From CBDBKE01 sp965218055 (lineage in GTDB: Bacteria > Acidobacteriota > Terriglobia > JAJPHL01 > JAPKYU01), in assembly GCA_965218055.1 (NCBI GenBank), contig CBDCKA010000001.1, positions 1,183,850 through 1,247,849 of the forward strand: 64,000 bases of DNA. Direction: 5' to 3'. This document shows, in pieces, positions 34,307-41,674 of the stretch (the first letter of the stretch is position 1; the number at the start of each line of letters is the position of its first letter). Below the pieces are notes generated by a model that searched no databases, was not told where the DNA came from, and saw nothing but the letters and a program-made list of their open reading frames with translations. Made by a program: the position numbers and the translations under genes.

Positions 34307-35443
34307 ATGGAGCGGTTAACAAAGGTTGTGCTTTGGAGTTTCGTCATCCTGGCGGTCATTGGCTTGGGCGCCGCGCCAGTTCATGCGCATCATGCCCCTG
34401 GTTTTGCAGCTTTGGCAAAGGCAGCGCCCGCATCTTCGGCGGCCGCTACATCGCACGCTGCGGGCGTCACTGGGCAGGGAAAGATGAAATTCAAGCTCTT
34501 GTATACTTCCACTCATCTGCCGAAAGAGGCCCAGGTGGAGAAGGTGTTGAAGTCCGCGCACGGCGGCTTCGCAGTAGATCGCCGCCCGGGAAAAGGAGAA
34601 ATCTACTTTGTGCTTACGGGGGCGGGAATTATCCAGATCAGCGCCGATCTGAAAACGACGCGGCTGCTAGACACTCCGGACCAAGTGAAGAACACGAACA
34701 TGCACAATACCACCATCTGGTATGCTCCCGATGGTGCCGCGTATTTAACTTTTCCAGCGAACGAGACTGGCCACGTCTACACGACGACTCTGGAGGGGAA
34801 ACTTGTCCACACCCTGAACGCGCCGACCGGGGAGAACGACTTCGATCAACCGACGGTCAACCAGTATTTCTCCGCGCTGGGCAATTTCGTGCCCACCGAT
34901 GTGGAGCAGCTGGACGGCCTTTTTTATGTGGCCACCGGTTATTCCGTCCTGGATTACGTATTGACCGCCCGGATCCTGAGCACGAATCCTTTCCGGGCCG
35001 TTTGGCACCCCCTGGCGTTTGGCGGCAAGGGAAGCGGAGTCGGCCAGTTCGGCTCGGCGCACGGCATTACCGTTCCCGCAGGAATGAAGCGGATCGATGT
35101 TGCGGACCGGCCCAACGCTGAGATCGATCGCTTCACTCGCTACGGCCATTATCGCGCCACGGTGAAGTTCCCCCGCGGCACTTATCCTGGCGATATCGAT
35201 TATGAAGGGAACTATGCCGTTGGAGGTTCTCTGCATGGGCCGGATCGGAAAAAGGGCGCTCCCATCCACATCCTGAAGAATGACAAAGTGATTTCGACCC
35301 TCATGCCCAAGGAAGACTTGGGCCTGAAGAAGTTCCAACACATCCACAATGCTGTGATCATAAAGGTTCGCGGTAAGTTCTATGTGATCGCGCAGGCATG
35401 GAACCCCGGTGACTTTGCCATCTTAGAGCAGGTGACCGATTAG
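34307..35443 (+). CDS. Exported beta-propeller-like protein, function unknown
   Basis: A 378-residue protein with a clear signal peptide (VVLWSFVILAVIGLGAAPVHA). The mature part has repeated short strand patterns with Gly/Asp turns, such as GGFAVDRRPGKGEIYFVLTGAGIIQISADLKTTRLLD, FPANETGHVYTTTLEGKLVHTL and GITVPAGMKRIDVADRPNAEIDRFTRYGHY. The last segment, containing DVADRPNAEI and F-TRYG, resembles a degenerate NHL repeat. I do not recognise a named family. No catalytic residues are evident. It is followed after 119 bases by a Tat-exported isomerase-like protein, so both may handle an extracytoplasmic sugar. AAAGGAGGG supports the start. Confidence 0.7.
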   Translation: MERLTKVVLWSFVILAVIGLGAAPVHAHHAPGFAALAKAAPASSAAATSHAAGVTGQGKMKFKLLYTSTHLPKEAQVEKVLKSAHGGFAVDRRPGKGEIYFVLTGAGIIQISADLKTTRLLDTPDQVKNTNMHNTTIWYAPDGAAYLTFPANETGHVYTTTLEGKLVHTLNAPTGENDFDQPTVNQYFSALGNFVPTDVEQLDGLFYVATGYSVLDYVLTARILSTNPFRAVWHPLAFGGKGSGVGQFGSAHGITVPAGMKRIDVADRPNAEIDRFTRYGHYRATVKFPRGTYPGDIDYEGNYAVGGSLHGPDRKKGAPIHILKNDKVISTLMPKEDLGLKKFQHIHNAVIIKVRGKFYVIAQAWNPGDFAILEQVTD

Positions 35444-35562
35444 GCGTTGCCTCCGCCGAATCGCTTTCGGTCATCCACCCGGCATAGCGGCGTTGGGGCC
35501 CCGACATCGTTGTAGCCCCACCCGTAGGGCGCGGCCCGGGTTCTTGAGCCAAGGAGGGCACC

Positions 35563-36474
35563 ATGAGCCAAGTGGAACGAATCACGCGCCGGTCCGCATT
35601 GGGCCGCGTGGCGGCCGGCGCCACAGCGGCGGTGGCCGGGGCACTGACCGAACTCGGGGCTAAGGCCGGGGAATCGAAGCCAGACCCGCGCGCTGAGGCT
35701 GGCCGGCGGAAGCTGAAGGGGCGCATCCAGCAGTCGGTGTGCAAATGGTGCTATCCGCAACTTTCGGTCGAAGAGTTGGTTCGCGGAGCGGCCAAGATAG
35801 GCATGGCGGGCATAGATCTGATCCGGCCGCCCGACTGGGGGACCGCGTTCAAGTACGGCATTCGCCCGGTGATGGGATTTGTCGCGGGAGGAAGCCCCAC
35901 CGACGGACTCAACGACAAAGCCAACCATCCCAAATTCGAAAAAAAGTGCCGTATGAACATTGACCTGGCCGCCAAGGCCGGCGTACCTAACCTGATCTGC
36001 TTCTCCGGCAATCGCCGCGGCATCAGCGACGAAGAAGGCCTGGAGAACTGTTACATTTTCCTGAAAAAAGTCATCCCTCAGGCTGAGGACAAAGACATCA
36101 TGATCTGCATGGAGCCGCTGAATAGTAAGATCGACCACCCGGACTACCAGTGCGACCGCACGGCGTGGGGAGTGGAACTGGTGAAGCGGGTGAACTCACC
36201 TCGGTTCCGGCTGCTCCACGACATCTACCACATGCAGATTATGGAGGGCGATGTCATCCGCACGATCCGCGACAACATTCAGTACATCGCCCACTTCCAC
36301 ACGGGTGGTGTCCCTGGGCGCAACGAGATCGACAAGACGCAGGAACTCAACTACGCCACCATCACCCAGGCTATCATCGAGACCGGGTTCAGCGGCTACA
36401 TGGCACACGAATTCATCCCCAAGCGCGATCCGTTGGCTTCGCTGGCGGACGCCGTGCTGCTCTGCGACGTCTGA
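35563..36474 (+). CDS. Hydroxypyruvate isomerase-like TIM-barrel protein (Tat-exported)
   Basis: A 303-residue protein. An N-terminal twin-arginine motif (ITRRSALGRVAAGATAAVAGAL) marks it for Tat export, which is unusual for this enzyme class. The barrel has LKGRIQQSVCKWCYPQLSVEELVRGAAKIGMAGIDLIRPPDW, then VPNLICFSGNRRGISDEEGLENC as in Hyi-type isomerases, the metal Glu in KDIMICMEPLNSKIDHPDYQCD, Asp/His in FRLLHDIYHMQIMEGDVIRTI, His in IAHFHTGGVPGRNEID, and the final Glu in GYMAHEFIPKRDP. Start after AAGGAGGGCACC. Solibacter-like Acidobacteria contain many Tat-exported members of this superfamily of unknown substrate. Confidence 0.85.
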   Translation: MSQVERITRRSALGRVAAGATAAVAGALTELGAKAGESKPDPRAEAGRRKLKGRIQQSVCKWCYPQLSVEELVRGAAKIGMAGIDLIRPPDWGTAFKYGIRPVMGFVAGGSPTDGLNDKANHPKFEKKCRMNIDLAAKAGVPNLICFSGNRRGISDEEGLENCYIFLKKVIPQAEDKDIMICMEPLNSKIDHPDYQCDRTAWGVELVKRVNSPRFRLLHDIYHMQIMEGDVIRTIRDNIQYIAHFHTGGVPGRNEIDKTQELNYATITQAIIETGFSGYMAHEFIPKRDPLASLADAVLLCDV

Positions 36475-36720
36475 GCGCTTGACTCCAACACCGGACTTCG
36501 AATCGCCGAACTGGTCAACCTGGGGGTTCGGCCGGGGGTTCGGAATGTGGATTCCCTTCAGCGCATTCTCCACGTCCGGAAGAAGCCGAGGAAGGGTTTC
36601 CGCACCGGGAGCAATCGAGACCCGTTCGTTCCGCTAAACGACCCTGCCCACGCAACTCCGCTGCGTCCGCGTGCCCAAGAAGACCGCGCAACGACTACGC
36701 CTTCCAGAAACAAGGCCGCC
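36475..36720 (+). pseudogene. Tyrosine-recombinase (Xer-like) relic
   Basis: Directly after the isomerase stop, a frame without a start reads NTGLRIAELVNLGVRPGV, then RNVDSLQRILHVRKKPRKG and later DPFVPLND. This is close to the box-I region of Xer/phage integrases (TGLRxSELxxLxxxDxDxxxxxLxVRGKGxKxRxVPL). The Arg of TGLR is retained; the HxxR and Tyr boxes are absent. A 12-base tandem duplication (36522-36545) adds four residues (GVRP/GVRN). The relic lies about 100 bases upstream of tRNA-Leu, a common integrase target. The similarity is by eye only. Confidence 0.4.
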
Positions 36721-36816
36721 CACCTTGAAGAGTTCTATGGGAGCGTGGTCACGGGCAACCTGCCCGACACGGAGAACAGCATCAAGAAGTTGCAGAATGA
36801 TATAGTTGTGGCAAGA

Positions 36817-36902
36817 GCCCGGGTGGCGGAACCGGCAGACGCAAGGGACTTAAAATCCCTTTCGCCGCGAGGCGAGTGTGGGTTCGACTCCCACCCCGGG
36901 CA
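36817..36902 (+). tRNA. tRNA-Leu (anticodon UAA)
   Basis: An 86-base gene folds into a class II cloverleaf. The acceptor stem GCCCGGG/CCCGGGC carries an A discriminator. The D-arm has GGCGGAACCGGCAGACGC, the anticodon stem AGGGA/TCCCT encloses a CTTAAAA loop (anticodon TAA), and a variable arm with CGCCGCGAGGCG follows. The T-arm is GTGGG-TTCGACT-CCCAC. CCA is not encoded. Confidence 0.95.
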
Positions 36903-37343
36903 CTTGATTACAAGGGAGTTACGCCGCCACAGCCAATTCATCACCGGCAAACTCAGGAGCCTTGGTGTCGCTGCCGGCCATTTCAACCTGGGCTTGATCC
37001 TGGGCCACTGAATATCAGTGTTACCTTGCAGAATGCGCACTGGCTCGCGGGTCAACGTGGTGTGTCCAACGGGTAAGTTGTGTGGGCCCATGCAGGCGGA
37101 AAAGGCGGATTGAAGATTCCTAATTTAGCCCACCGGCGTGCTGTACAATATGGCGTCCGTAAGGGACTTGAGTATGCGGATTGGAAGCACCCTGTGCTAA
37201 AGGTGCGGTTGTTGACACCCGCACTTTTATCCTTATCTGCCGATTCAAACCTTTGACGGGCAGGTTTTCGCACTTGGCTGGTTTGTCGTCTTGAAACCTT
37301 CACCTTTTGCTTAACAGGCCTTAGGGAGTCGAGGGAGGCACTA
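36903..37343. other. Region downstream of tRNA-Leu
   Basis: 441 bases between tRNA-Leu and the epimerase gene. Only a terminator-like hairpin (37203-37228) and the GGGAGG ribosome site of the next gene could be supported; no coding sequence is convincing on either strand. Confidence 0.4.
37203..37228 (+). terminator. Rho-independent terminator-like hairpin
   Basis: GTGCGG/CCGCAC stem with a 10-base loop followed by TTTT, about 300 bases beyond tRNA-Leu. It could end the tRNA transcript. Confidence 0.45.
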
Positions 37344-38195
37344 ATGAAGATTGGGGTGAACCTGTGGATTTGGGAATCGCCGTTTCGCTCCGACAAGCAT
37401 TTGGGCTTGTTTGAGAAGGTGCGGCGAATGGGTGCCGAGACGGTCGAGTTTGCCTTCGAGACCGATGCTGTGGTGGATACTCGGGCCGTTCGGCAGGCCC
37501 TGCAGGATCTGGATCTCGGTTGTTCCGCGCTCGGACTGTTTGGGCCGGCGGGTGATCTCTCCAGCGAAGACCCCCGCGTCCGGCGCCATGGCCTGGACTA
37601 TGCCCGTCACTGTGTCGACCTGTGCGCCGAGGTGGGCGCAGCCATATTCTCTGGCGCAGCGCTCGGGGTGGGCGGGGATAAGCTGCTGCCGGAGGCCGAA
37701 CGGCGCGACAGACTTCAGTATGCCGCCGAAAGTTTCCGAGAGCTGGGCAACCACTGTGCCCAGCGGGGAGTGCGTTTCTGCCTGGAAGTGTTAAACCGCT
37801 ACGAAAGCAACCTGATCAATACGGCCTCGGAAGCCCGCGAACTCATGGACCTGGTTGATCATCCGCAGGTGGGCATTCATCTGGACTGTTTTCACATGAA
37901 CGTGGAAGAGAGAAGCTGGGCAGAAGCCATTCGGCTGGCCGGCGACCGGCTGTTTCACCTGCATGGCAGCGCCAGCGATCGTGGTACCCCCGGCCTGGGA
38001 CATGTCCATTGGGAGGAGGTTTCGAGCGCCCTGAAAGAGATTCGGTACGACGGATTTGTCGTCGTCGAGTCATTTAACCCGCACGGCCGGTTGGCGCCAC
38101 TGGCTCGCTTCTGGCGTCCTTTCGCAGACTCGCCGGACCGCCTGGCGAGCGACGGCGTGGCTTTCCTGAGGCGGGCCTTGCGTGGAGGCGGCTGA
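37344..38195 (+). CDS. D-tagatose/D-psicose 3-epimerase-like TIM-barrel protein
   Basis: A 283-residue protein of the ketose 3-epimerase branch. The opening MKIGVNLWIWESPF resembles DTEase/DPEase N-termini. Metal ligands appear in order as Glu in VRFCLEVLNRYES, Asp in VGIHLDCFHMNVEE, His in LFHLHGSASDRGTPGLGHVHW and Glu in GFVVVESFNP. The motif ExxNRYExxLINTxxEA is characteristic of the family. GGGAGG precedes the ATG at a spacing of 6. It probably epimerises a free ketose at C-3, feeding the nearby aldolase/dehydrogenase genes. Confidence 0.87.
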   Translation: MKIGVNLWIWESPFRSDKHLGLFEKVRRMGAETVEFAFETDAVVDTRAVRQALQDLDLGCSALGLFGPAGDLSSEDPRVRRHGLDYARHCVDLCAEVGAAIFSGAALGVGGDKLLPEAERRDRLQYAAESFRELGNHCAQRGVRFCLEVLNRYESNLINTASEARELMDLVDHPQVGIHLDCFHMNVEERSWAEAIRLAGDRLFHLHGSASDRGTPGLGHVHWEEVSSALKEIRYDGFVVVESFNPHGRLAPLARFWRPFADSPDRLASDGVAFLRRALRGGG

Positions 38196-38372
38196 TACAA
38201 CCCCGCGTCCGTAAATCAAAAAACTGTTGGGAGCCAGAACGTCTCGCAACAGCCTGGCATGGCGCGGAAGAGCTGCTGGGGAGGCGACCTCGCGCCGCGG
38301 CAGGAGCGCATCTCGGCCAGCAAGGCTTGAGGCGACTGGTCAGCCAAGTACTGGCAGAAAGACACTAACTAT

Positions 38373-38420
38373 AGGAGAATTTCACGACAGGAGAACTTCA
38401 CGACAGGAGGATCTCACAAC
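38373..38420 (+). repeat. Three tandem 16-base copies of the Shine-Dalgarno region
   Basis: Units AGGAGAATTTCACGAC, AGGAGAACTTCACGAC and AGGAGGATCTCACAAC lie head to tail at 38373-38388, 38389-38404 and 38405-38420, ending exactly at the ATG of the RraA-like gene. Each unit carries its own Shine-Dalgarno sequence. Confidence 0.9.
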
Positions 38421-39110
38421 ATGAGTAGCGCACAGACAAGTCAGCAGGATTTGGTGGAATACTTGCTGACGGTGGATACACCAACGCTTTGTAACGCCAT
38501 CGAACAATTGAAACTGCGGCCCCGTCACGAGGGCTTCACGCCCTTGGGCATTCGTTCTTTGTTCCCCGAGATGGGCCGCATGTGCGGCTGGGCGGTCACG
38601 GCCCACGTCGAGACGGTTAGCCAGTCCTGGTCCGCTGGGCGCGAGGTGTTTGGAGAACTTTTCCGGGCCGTCTCTGCCTCTGCGAAGCCAGTGGTGGTGG
38701 CTTTTCAGGAGGTTGGCGCGCCTGCTGAGCTGTCGGCTCACAGTGGGGAGGTGATGGCCACAATCTTCAAGCGGCTGGGGGGAGTGGGGCTGGTGACCGA
38801 CAGCGGCGTACGCGATATGGACGAAGTGCGAGCGTTGGGTTTCCAATACTTCGCTCGTGGCACTGTAGCCAGTCATGCCAACTTCCGCATCGTGCGGGTG
38901 AATGTACCCATTCAAGTTGGGGGAATGCTGGTCCGCCCGGGCTCCCTGTTGCATGGAGACATTAACGGATTGGTCGAGGTCCCCGAGCAGAAGCGAGACC
39001 AGCTGCCGGCTGCGGTGGAAGGGGTCCGGACCACCGAAGGGCCGCTGATGGAATACGTCCGCAGCGCTGAGTTTGATCTGGAACAGCTAATTCGCCGCTT
39101 CTTTCACTAG
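38421..39110 (+). CDS. RraA-like aldolase (HMG/CHA aldolase-type)
   Basis: A 229-residue protein of the RraA/demethylmenaquinone-methyltransferase-like fold. The active-site region reads GLVTDSGVRDMDEVRALGFQYFARGTVASHA, matching the D-G-x-x-R-D signature with Ser in place of Gly, and VGGMLVRPGSLLHGDINGLVEVPEQ matches the VxPGDxxxGDxDGVxxVP block. Enzymes of this family cleave 4-hydroxy-4-methyl-2-oxoglutarate or decarboxylate oxaloacetate; RraA itself inhibits RNase E. Catabolic genes on both sides favour the aldolase role. The upstream region carries three tandem ribosome sites. The dehydrogenase gene follows after 33 bases. Confidence 0.85.
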   Translation: MSSAQTSQQDLVEYLLTVDTPTLCNAIEQLKLRPRHEGFTPLGIRSLFPEMGRMCGWAVTAHVETVSQSWSAGREVFGELFRAVSASAKPVVVAFQEVGAPAELSAHSGEVMATIFKRLGGVGLVTDSGVRDMDEVRALGFQYFARGTVASHANFRIVRVNVPIQVGGMLVRPGSLLHGDINGLVEVPEQKRDQLPAAVEGVRTTEGPLMEYVRSAEFDLEQLIRRFFH

Positions 39111-39143
39111 CAATGGGGAAGTGCCGCAACCGGTGAGGGTAAG

Positions 39144-40226
39144 ATGCAGCCTACATCTGTCAATCAAGATGCGGTAGTGGTGAAGACGGCCCCGGAACTG
39201 CACGATGTGGTGAAGAGGATCTTGATGGCGGCCGGAGCCGACGCCCGCAACGCGGAACGCGTCGGGGAGTCCCTGGTTTCCGCCAACCTTTGCGGTGTGG
39301 ATACACACGGCCTGTGGCAGCTGGCCGGCTATGTCGAAAGGATTGGGATGGGGGGGCTCAACCCGACCGCTTGGCCAGAAATCCTGGCCGAGACCCCCAC
39401 CAGTGCTTTGGTCAGCGGCAACTGGACCTTCGGCCACGTCACGGCCAAATACGCGACAGAGATTGCCATTGAGAAGGCTCGCCAACAGAACGTGGCTGTG
39501 GTCGGCATGGTCCGGGTTAACCATATCGGACGCCTGGGTGAATACGCCGAACTGGCTGCCTCGCAAGGTCTGATTTCCATCGTGGTTGGCGGGGGCATGG
39601 GTGTGGAAGTGCCTAATGCGGTTCCCTATGGAGGATCCAGGCCGCTGCTCTCCACCAATCCTATTGCGATGGGTTTTCCCGCAGGCCAGGGGACCCCGGT
39701 GATTCTCGACATAGCTACCACGGCTCTCTCTGGCGTGAAGGTCGTGCTGGCCCGCGACAAGCACCGGCCCCTTCCCCCCGACTGTATCGTGGACCGGGAG
39801 GGGAATCCGACTACCGATGCCGCGAAGTTTTTCGAGGGGGGCGCCTACCTGCCTTTTGGCGGGCACAAAGGTTATGGTCTCATGCTGGCGGCCGAATTCT
39901 TGGGCCGCATTCTCACCGGTGCTGATGCTTTCGCGGCCAAGCCGTGGGGGGCTAAGATTTTTAGCCATAGCGGGGCATCGATCGTTGCCATCCGGGCCGA
40001 CATGTTCGGATCGCTGGACCAGTATTCGAGGTGCGCCGAGGAGATGGAACGCAAGATTCGAGCGGTCCCCCCAGCGCCCGGCTTTCGTGAAGTGCTGGTG
40101 CCGGGCGATCCGGAAGCCAGAACGCGGCAGACGCGCCTCCGTGATGGGATTCCAATTCCGCAGCAGCTGTGGCAACAGGTTACTGAACTGGCGGCGTCGT
40201 TGGGTGTAGAGGAGGGGTTGTATTAA
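39144..40226 (+). CDS. Malate/L-lactate/ureidoglycolate dehydrogenase-family oxidoreductase
   Basis: A 360-residue NAD(P)-dependent enzyme of the Ldh_2 family (malate, L-sulfolactate and ureidoglycolate dehydrogenases). Signatures are SANLCGVDTHGLWQLAGYVERIGMGGLNP (the VDTHG motif holds the catalytic His), VAVVGMVRVNHIGRLGEYAELAASQGLISIVVGG, GGSRPLLSTNPIAMGFPAG and GGHKGYGLMLAAEFLGRILTGADA. GAGGG lies 6 bases upstream of the ATG. It follows the RraA-like gene and is probably cotranscribed with it; together they could oxidise a hydroxy acid and cleave the product. Confidence 0.87.
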   Translation: MQPTSVNQDAVVVKTAPELHDVVKRILMAAGADARNAERVGESLVSANLCGVDTHGLWQLAGYVERIGMGGLNPTAWPEILAETPTSALVSGNWTFGHVTAKYATEIAIEKARQQNVAVVGMVRVNHIGRLGEYAELAASQGLISIVVGGGMGVEVPNAVPYGGSRPLLSTNPIAMGFPAGQGTPVILDIATTALSGVKVVLARDKHRPLPPDCIVDREGNPTTDAAKFFEGGAYLPFGGHKGYGLMLAAEFLGRILTGADAFAAKPWGAKIFSHSGASIVAIRADMFGSLDQYSRCAEEMERKIRAVPPAPGFREVLVPGDPEARTRQTRLRDGIPIPQQLWQQVTELAASLGVEEGLY

Positions 40227-40480
40227 GGAAGGGGGTGTGAAGAAGGCCTGAGAAACGCCAGTCACACCCACGCCAGCCCGCTGTCCATCACCAGGTTGCG
40301 AACACTAGGTTGCGAAGGATGGCGATGGTTCTGGCAAGGCAATAGTTCTGCCAAGGAAATAGTCCTGCCAAGGGAAATAGCAGGCCGAGTCGTTTGCCTT
40401 TCGACGCTGCTGGTTCTCCTAGATTTCCCTCGTTCCGCCCGGCCATTCTGTTCCCGACGATGATAGGCTGAAAGGTAGCT
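40227..40480. repeat. Intergenic region with back-to-back tandem repeats
   Basis: A 14-base direct repeat (AGGTTGCGAACACT then AGGTTGCGAAGGAT, 40293-40320) is followed within 8 bases by three tandem 17-18-base units (TTCTGGCAAGGCAATAG, TTCTGCCAAGGAAATAG, TCCTGCCAAGGGAAATAG, 40329-40380). No gene was found here. Confidence 0.7.
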
Positions 40481-41621
40481 TTGCTCGATCGTCGGTTTTT
40501 TCTGTTCGGCCTTCTGGCGTCAAACGGCGCGGTTGCGCAACTGCTGGCGCAGGTCGCGAAACACAGGTCTACATCTTCGCGCCCCGGCTTGCCTAGCTTT
40601 GTGGATGTCACCGCCAGATCCGGAATCAAGTTCAAGAATAACGCCAGCCACACATCTGAGAAATACCTGATAGAAACGATGGGCGGAGGCGTCGCCATGT
40701 TCGATTACAACGGTGACGGCCTGCTGGACCTGTTTTTCGTCAATGGGGTCGCGCTGGGAGATCCGATGGCCGCAGGCAAAGTTCCGGATAAGTCGGACCC
40801 AAAATTTTGGAATCGTCTTTATCGCAACACCGGCGACGGGACCTTCACCGATGTCACCAGGAGGGCAAGTGTGGCTGGCGGCGGATGGTCGGCGAGCGCC
40901 TGCTTTGTGGATCATGACCGAGACGGCTTTCTGGCCCTGATTGTCTCGCGATACCTGGAGTGGGACTTTTCAGAGAACATCTATTGCGGCAAGCGGAAGC
41001 CCGGCTACCGTGCTTACTGCAATCCGGATATCTTTCCGCCGGTTGCCCATCTCATCTACCACAACAACGGAGACGGCACGTTCACCGAAGTTTCCAGGAA
41101 ATGCGGGCTTGCAAGTTCCCCAGGCAGGGGCTTGGCATTGCCTTTAACGACTTCGACCGTGATGGCTGGCCCGACATCTTCATTGCGAACGACAAGTTCC
41201 CGCAACAGCTGTTTCAAAACAACGGAGACGGGACCTTTAAGGAGATGGGACTGCCGGCCGGCGTCTCCTACGATGGCAAGGGCGCGTATTTTCCGGCATG
41301 GGCCTGGATTTCCAGGACTACGATAACGACGGTTGGCCTGACGTCTTTGTGAATGCTTTGGCCGAGGAGGGATATGCTCTTTTCCGCAACGGCCAGGGGC
41401 TGTTCGAATATGCGTCAGGACCCAGCCGAGTAGGCGCGATCAGCATGCTGCATTCGGGCTGGGGAACAAAGTTCATGGATTACGATAACGATGCCTGGCC
41501 TCCTCCTAACAGCGCAGGTAGACCAGCGCGCCCTTTGTTGTTTTACTGTGATGAGCAGCAGCGGCGGAACAGTGGAGAAGCCGTTTTCATTGCATCAGGC
41601 TCGACATTCACGCCATACTGA
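40481..41621 (+). pseudogene. CRTAC1 (FG-GAP repeat) protein, frameshifted and truncated
   Basis: Three reading frames in succession encode one CRTAC1-like protein. Frame one (from TTG 40481) holds the leader and FVDVTARSGIKF, GGGVAMFDYNGDGLLDLFFVNG and YRNTGDGTFTDVT. A G is missing in the GGGG at 41127-41130, after which frame two gives IAFNDFDRDGWPDIFIANDKFPQQLFQNNGDGTF. A T is missing in the TTTT near 41289-41292, after which frame three gives GLDFQDYDNDGWPDVFVNAL and KFMDYDNDAWP. The coding signal ends at about 41500, before the ASPIC/UnbV C-terminal domain seen in the next gene, so it is also truncated. The two shifts could be sequencing errors; the missing C-terminus is not so easily explained. 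Confidence 0.75.
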
Positions 41622-41674
41622 AAGTGGCTGGCGGCGGTCCGACAATTTCGCGGTCAGCCAGCTAAAACACTAGC

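Noticed and set aside
36910..37015. Short minus-strand frame ending PEFAGDELAVAA after tRNA-Leu
   Set aside because: Only about 29 codons with a GTG start and an in-frame stop just upstream; cannot be distinguished from chance.
38373..38420. Possible mini-CRISPR from three direct repeats
   Set aside because: Units are contiguous with no spacers and no cas genes are present; they are tandem duplications of a ribosome site.
39087..40271. 394-residue minus-strand frame
   Set aside because: Antisense shadow of the Ldh-family dehydrogenase gene.
40293..40380. Possible CRISPR or iterons
   Set aside because: Repeats are short, contiguous and imperfect, with no replication gene nearby; treated as slippage repeats.
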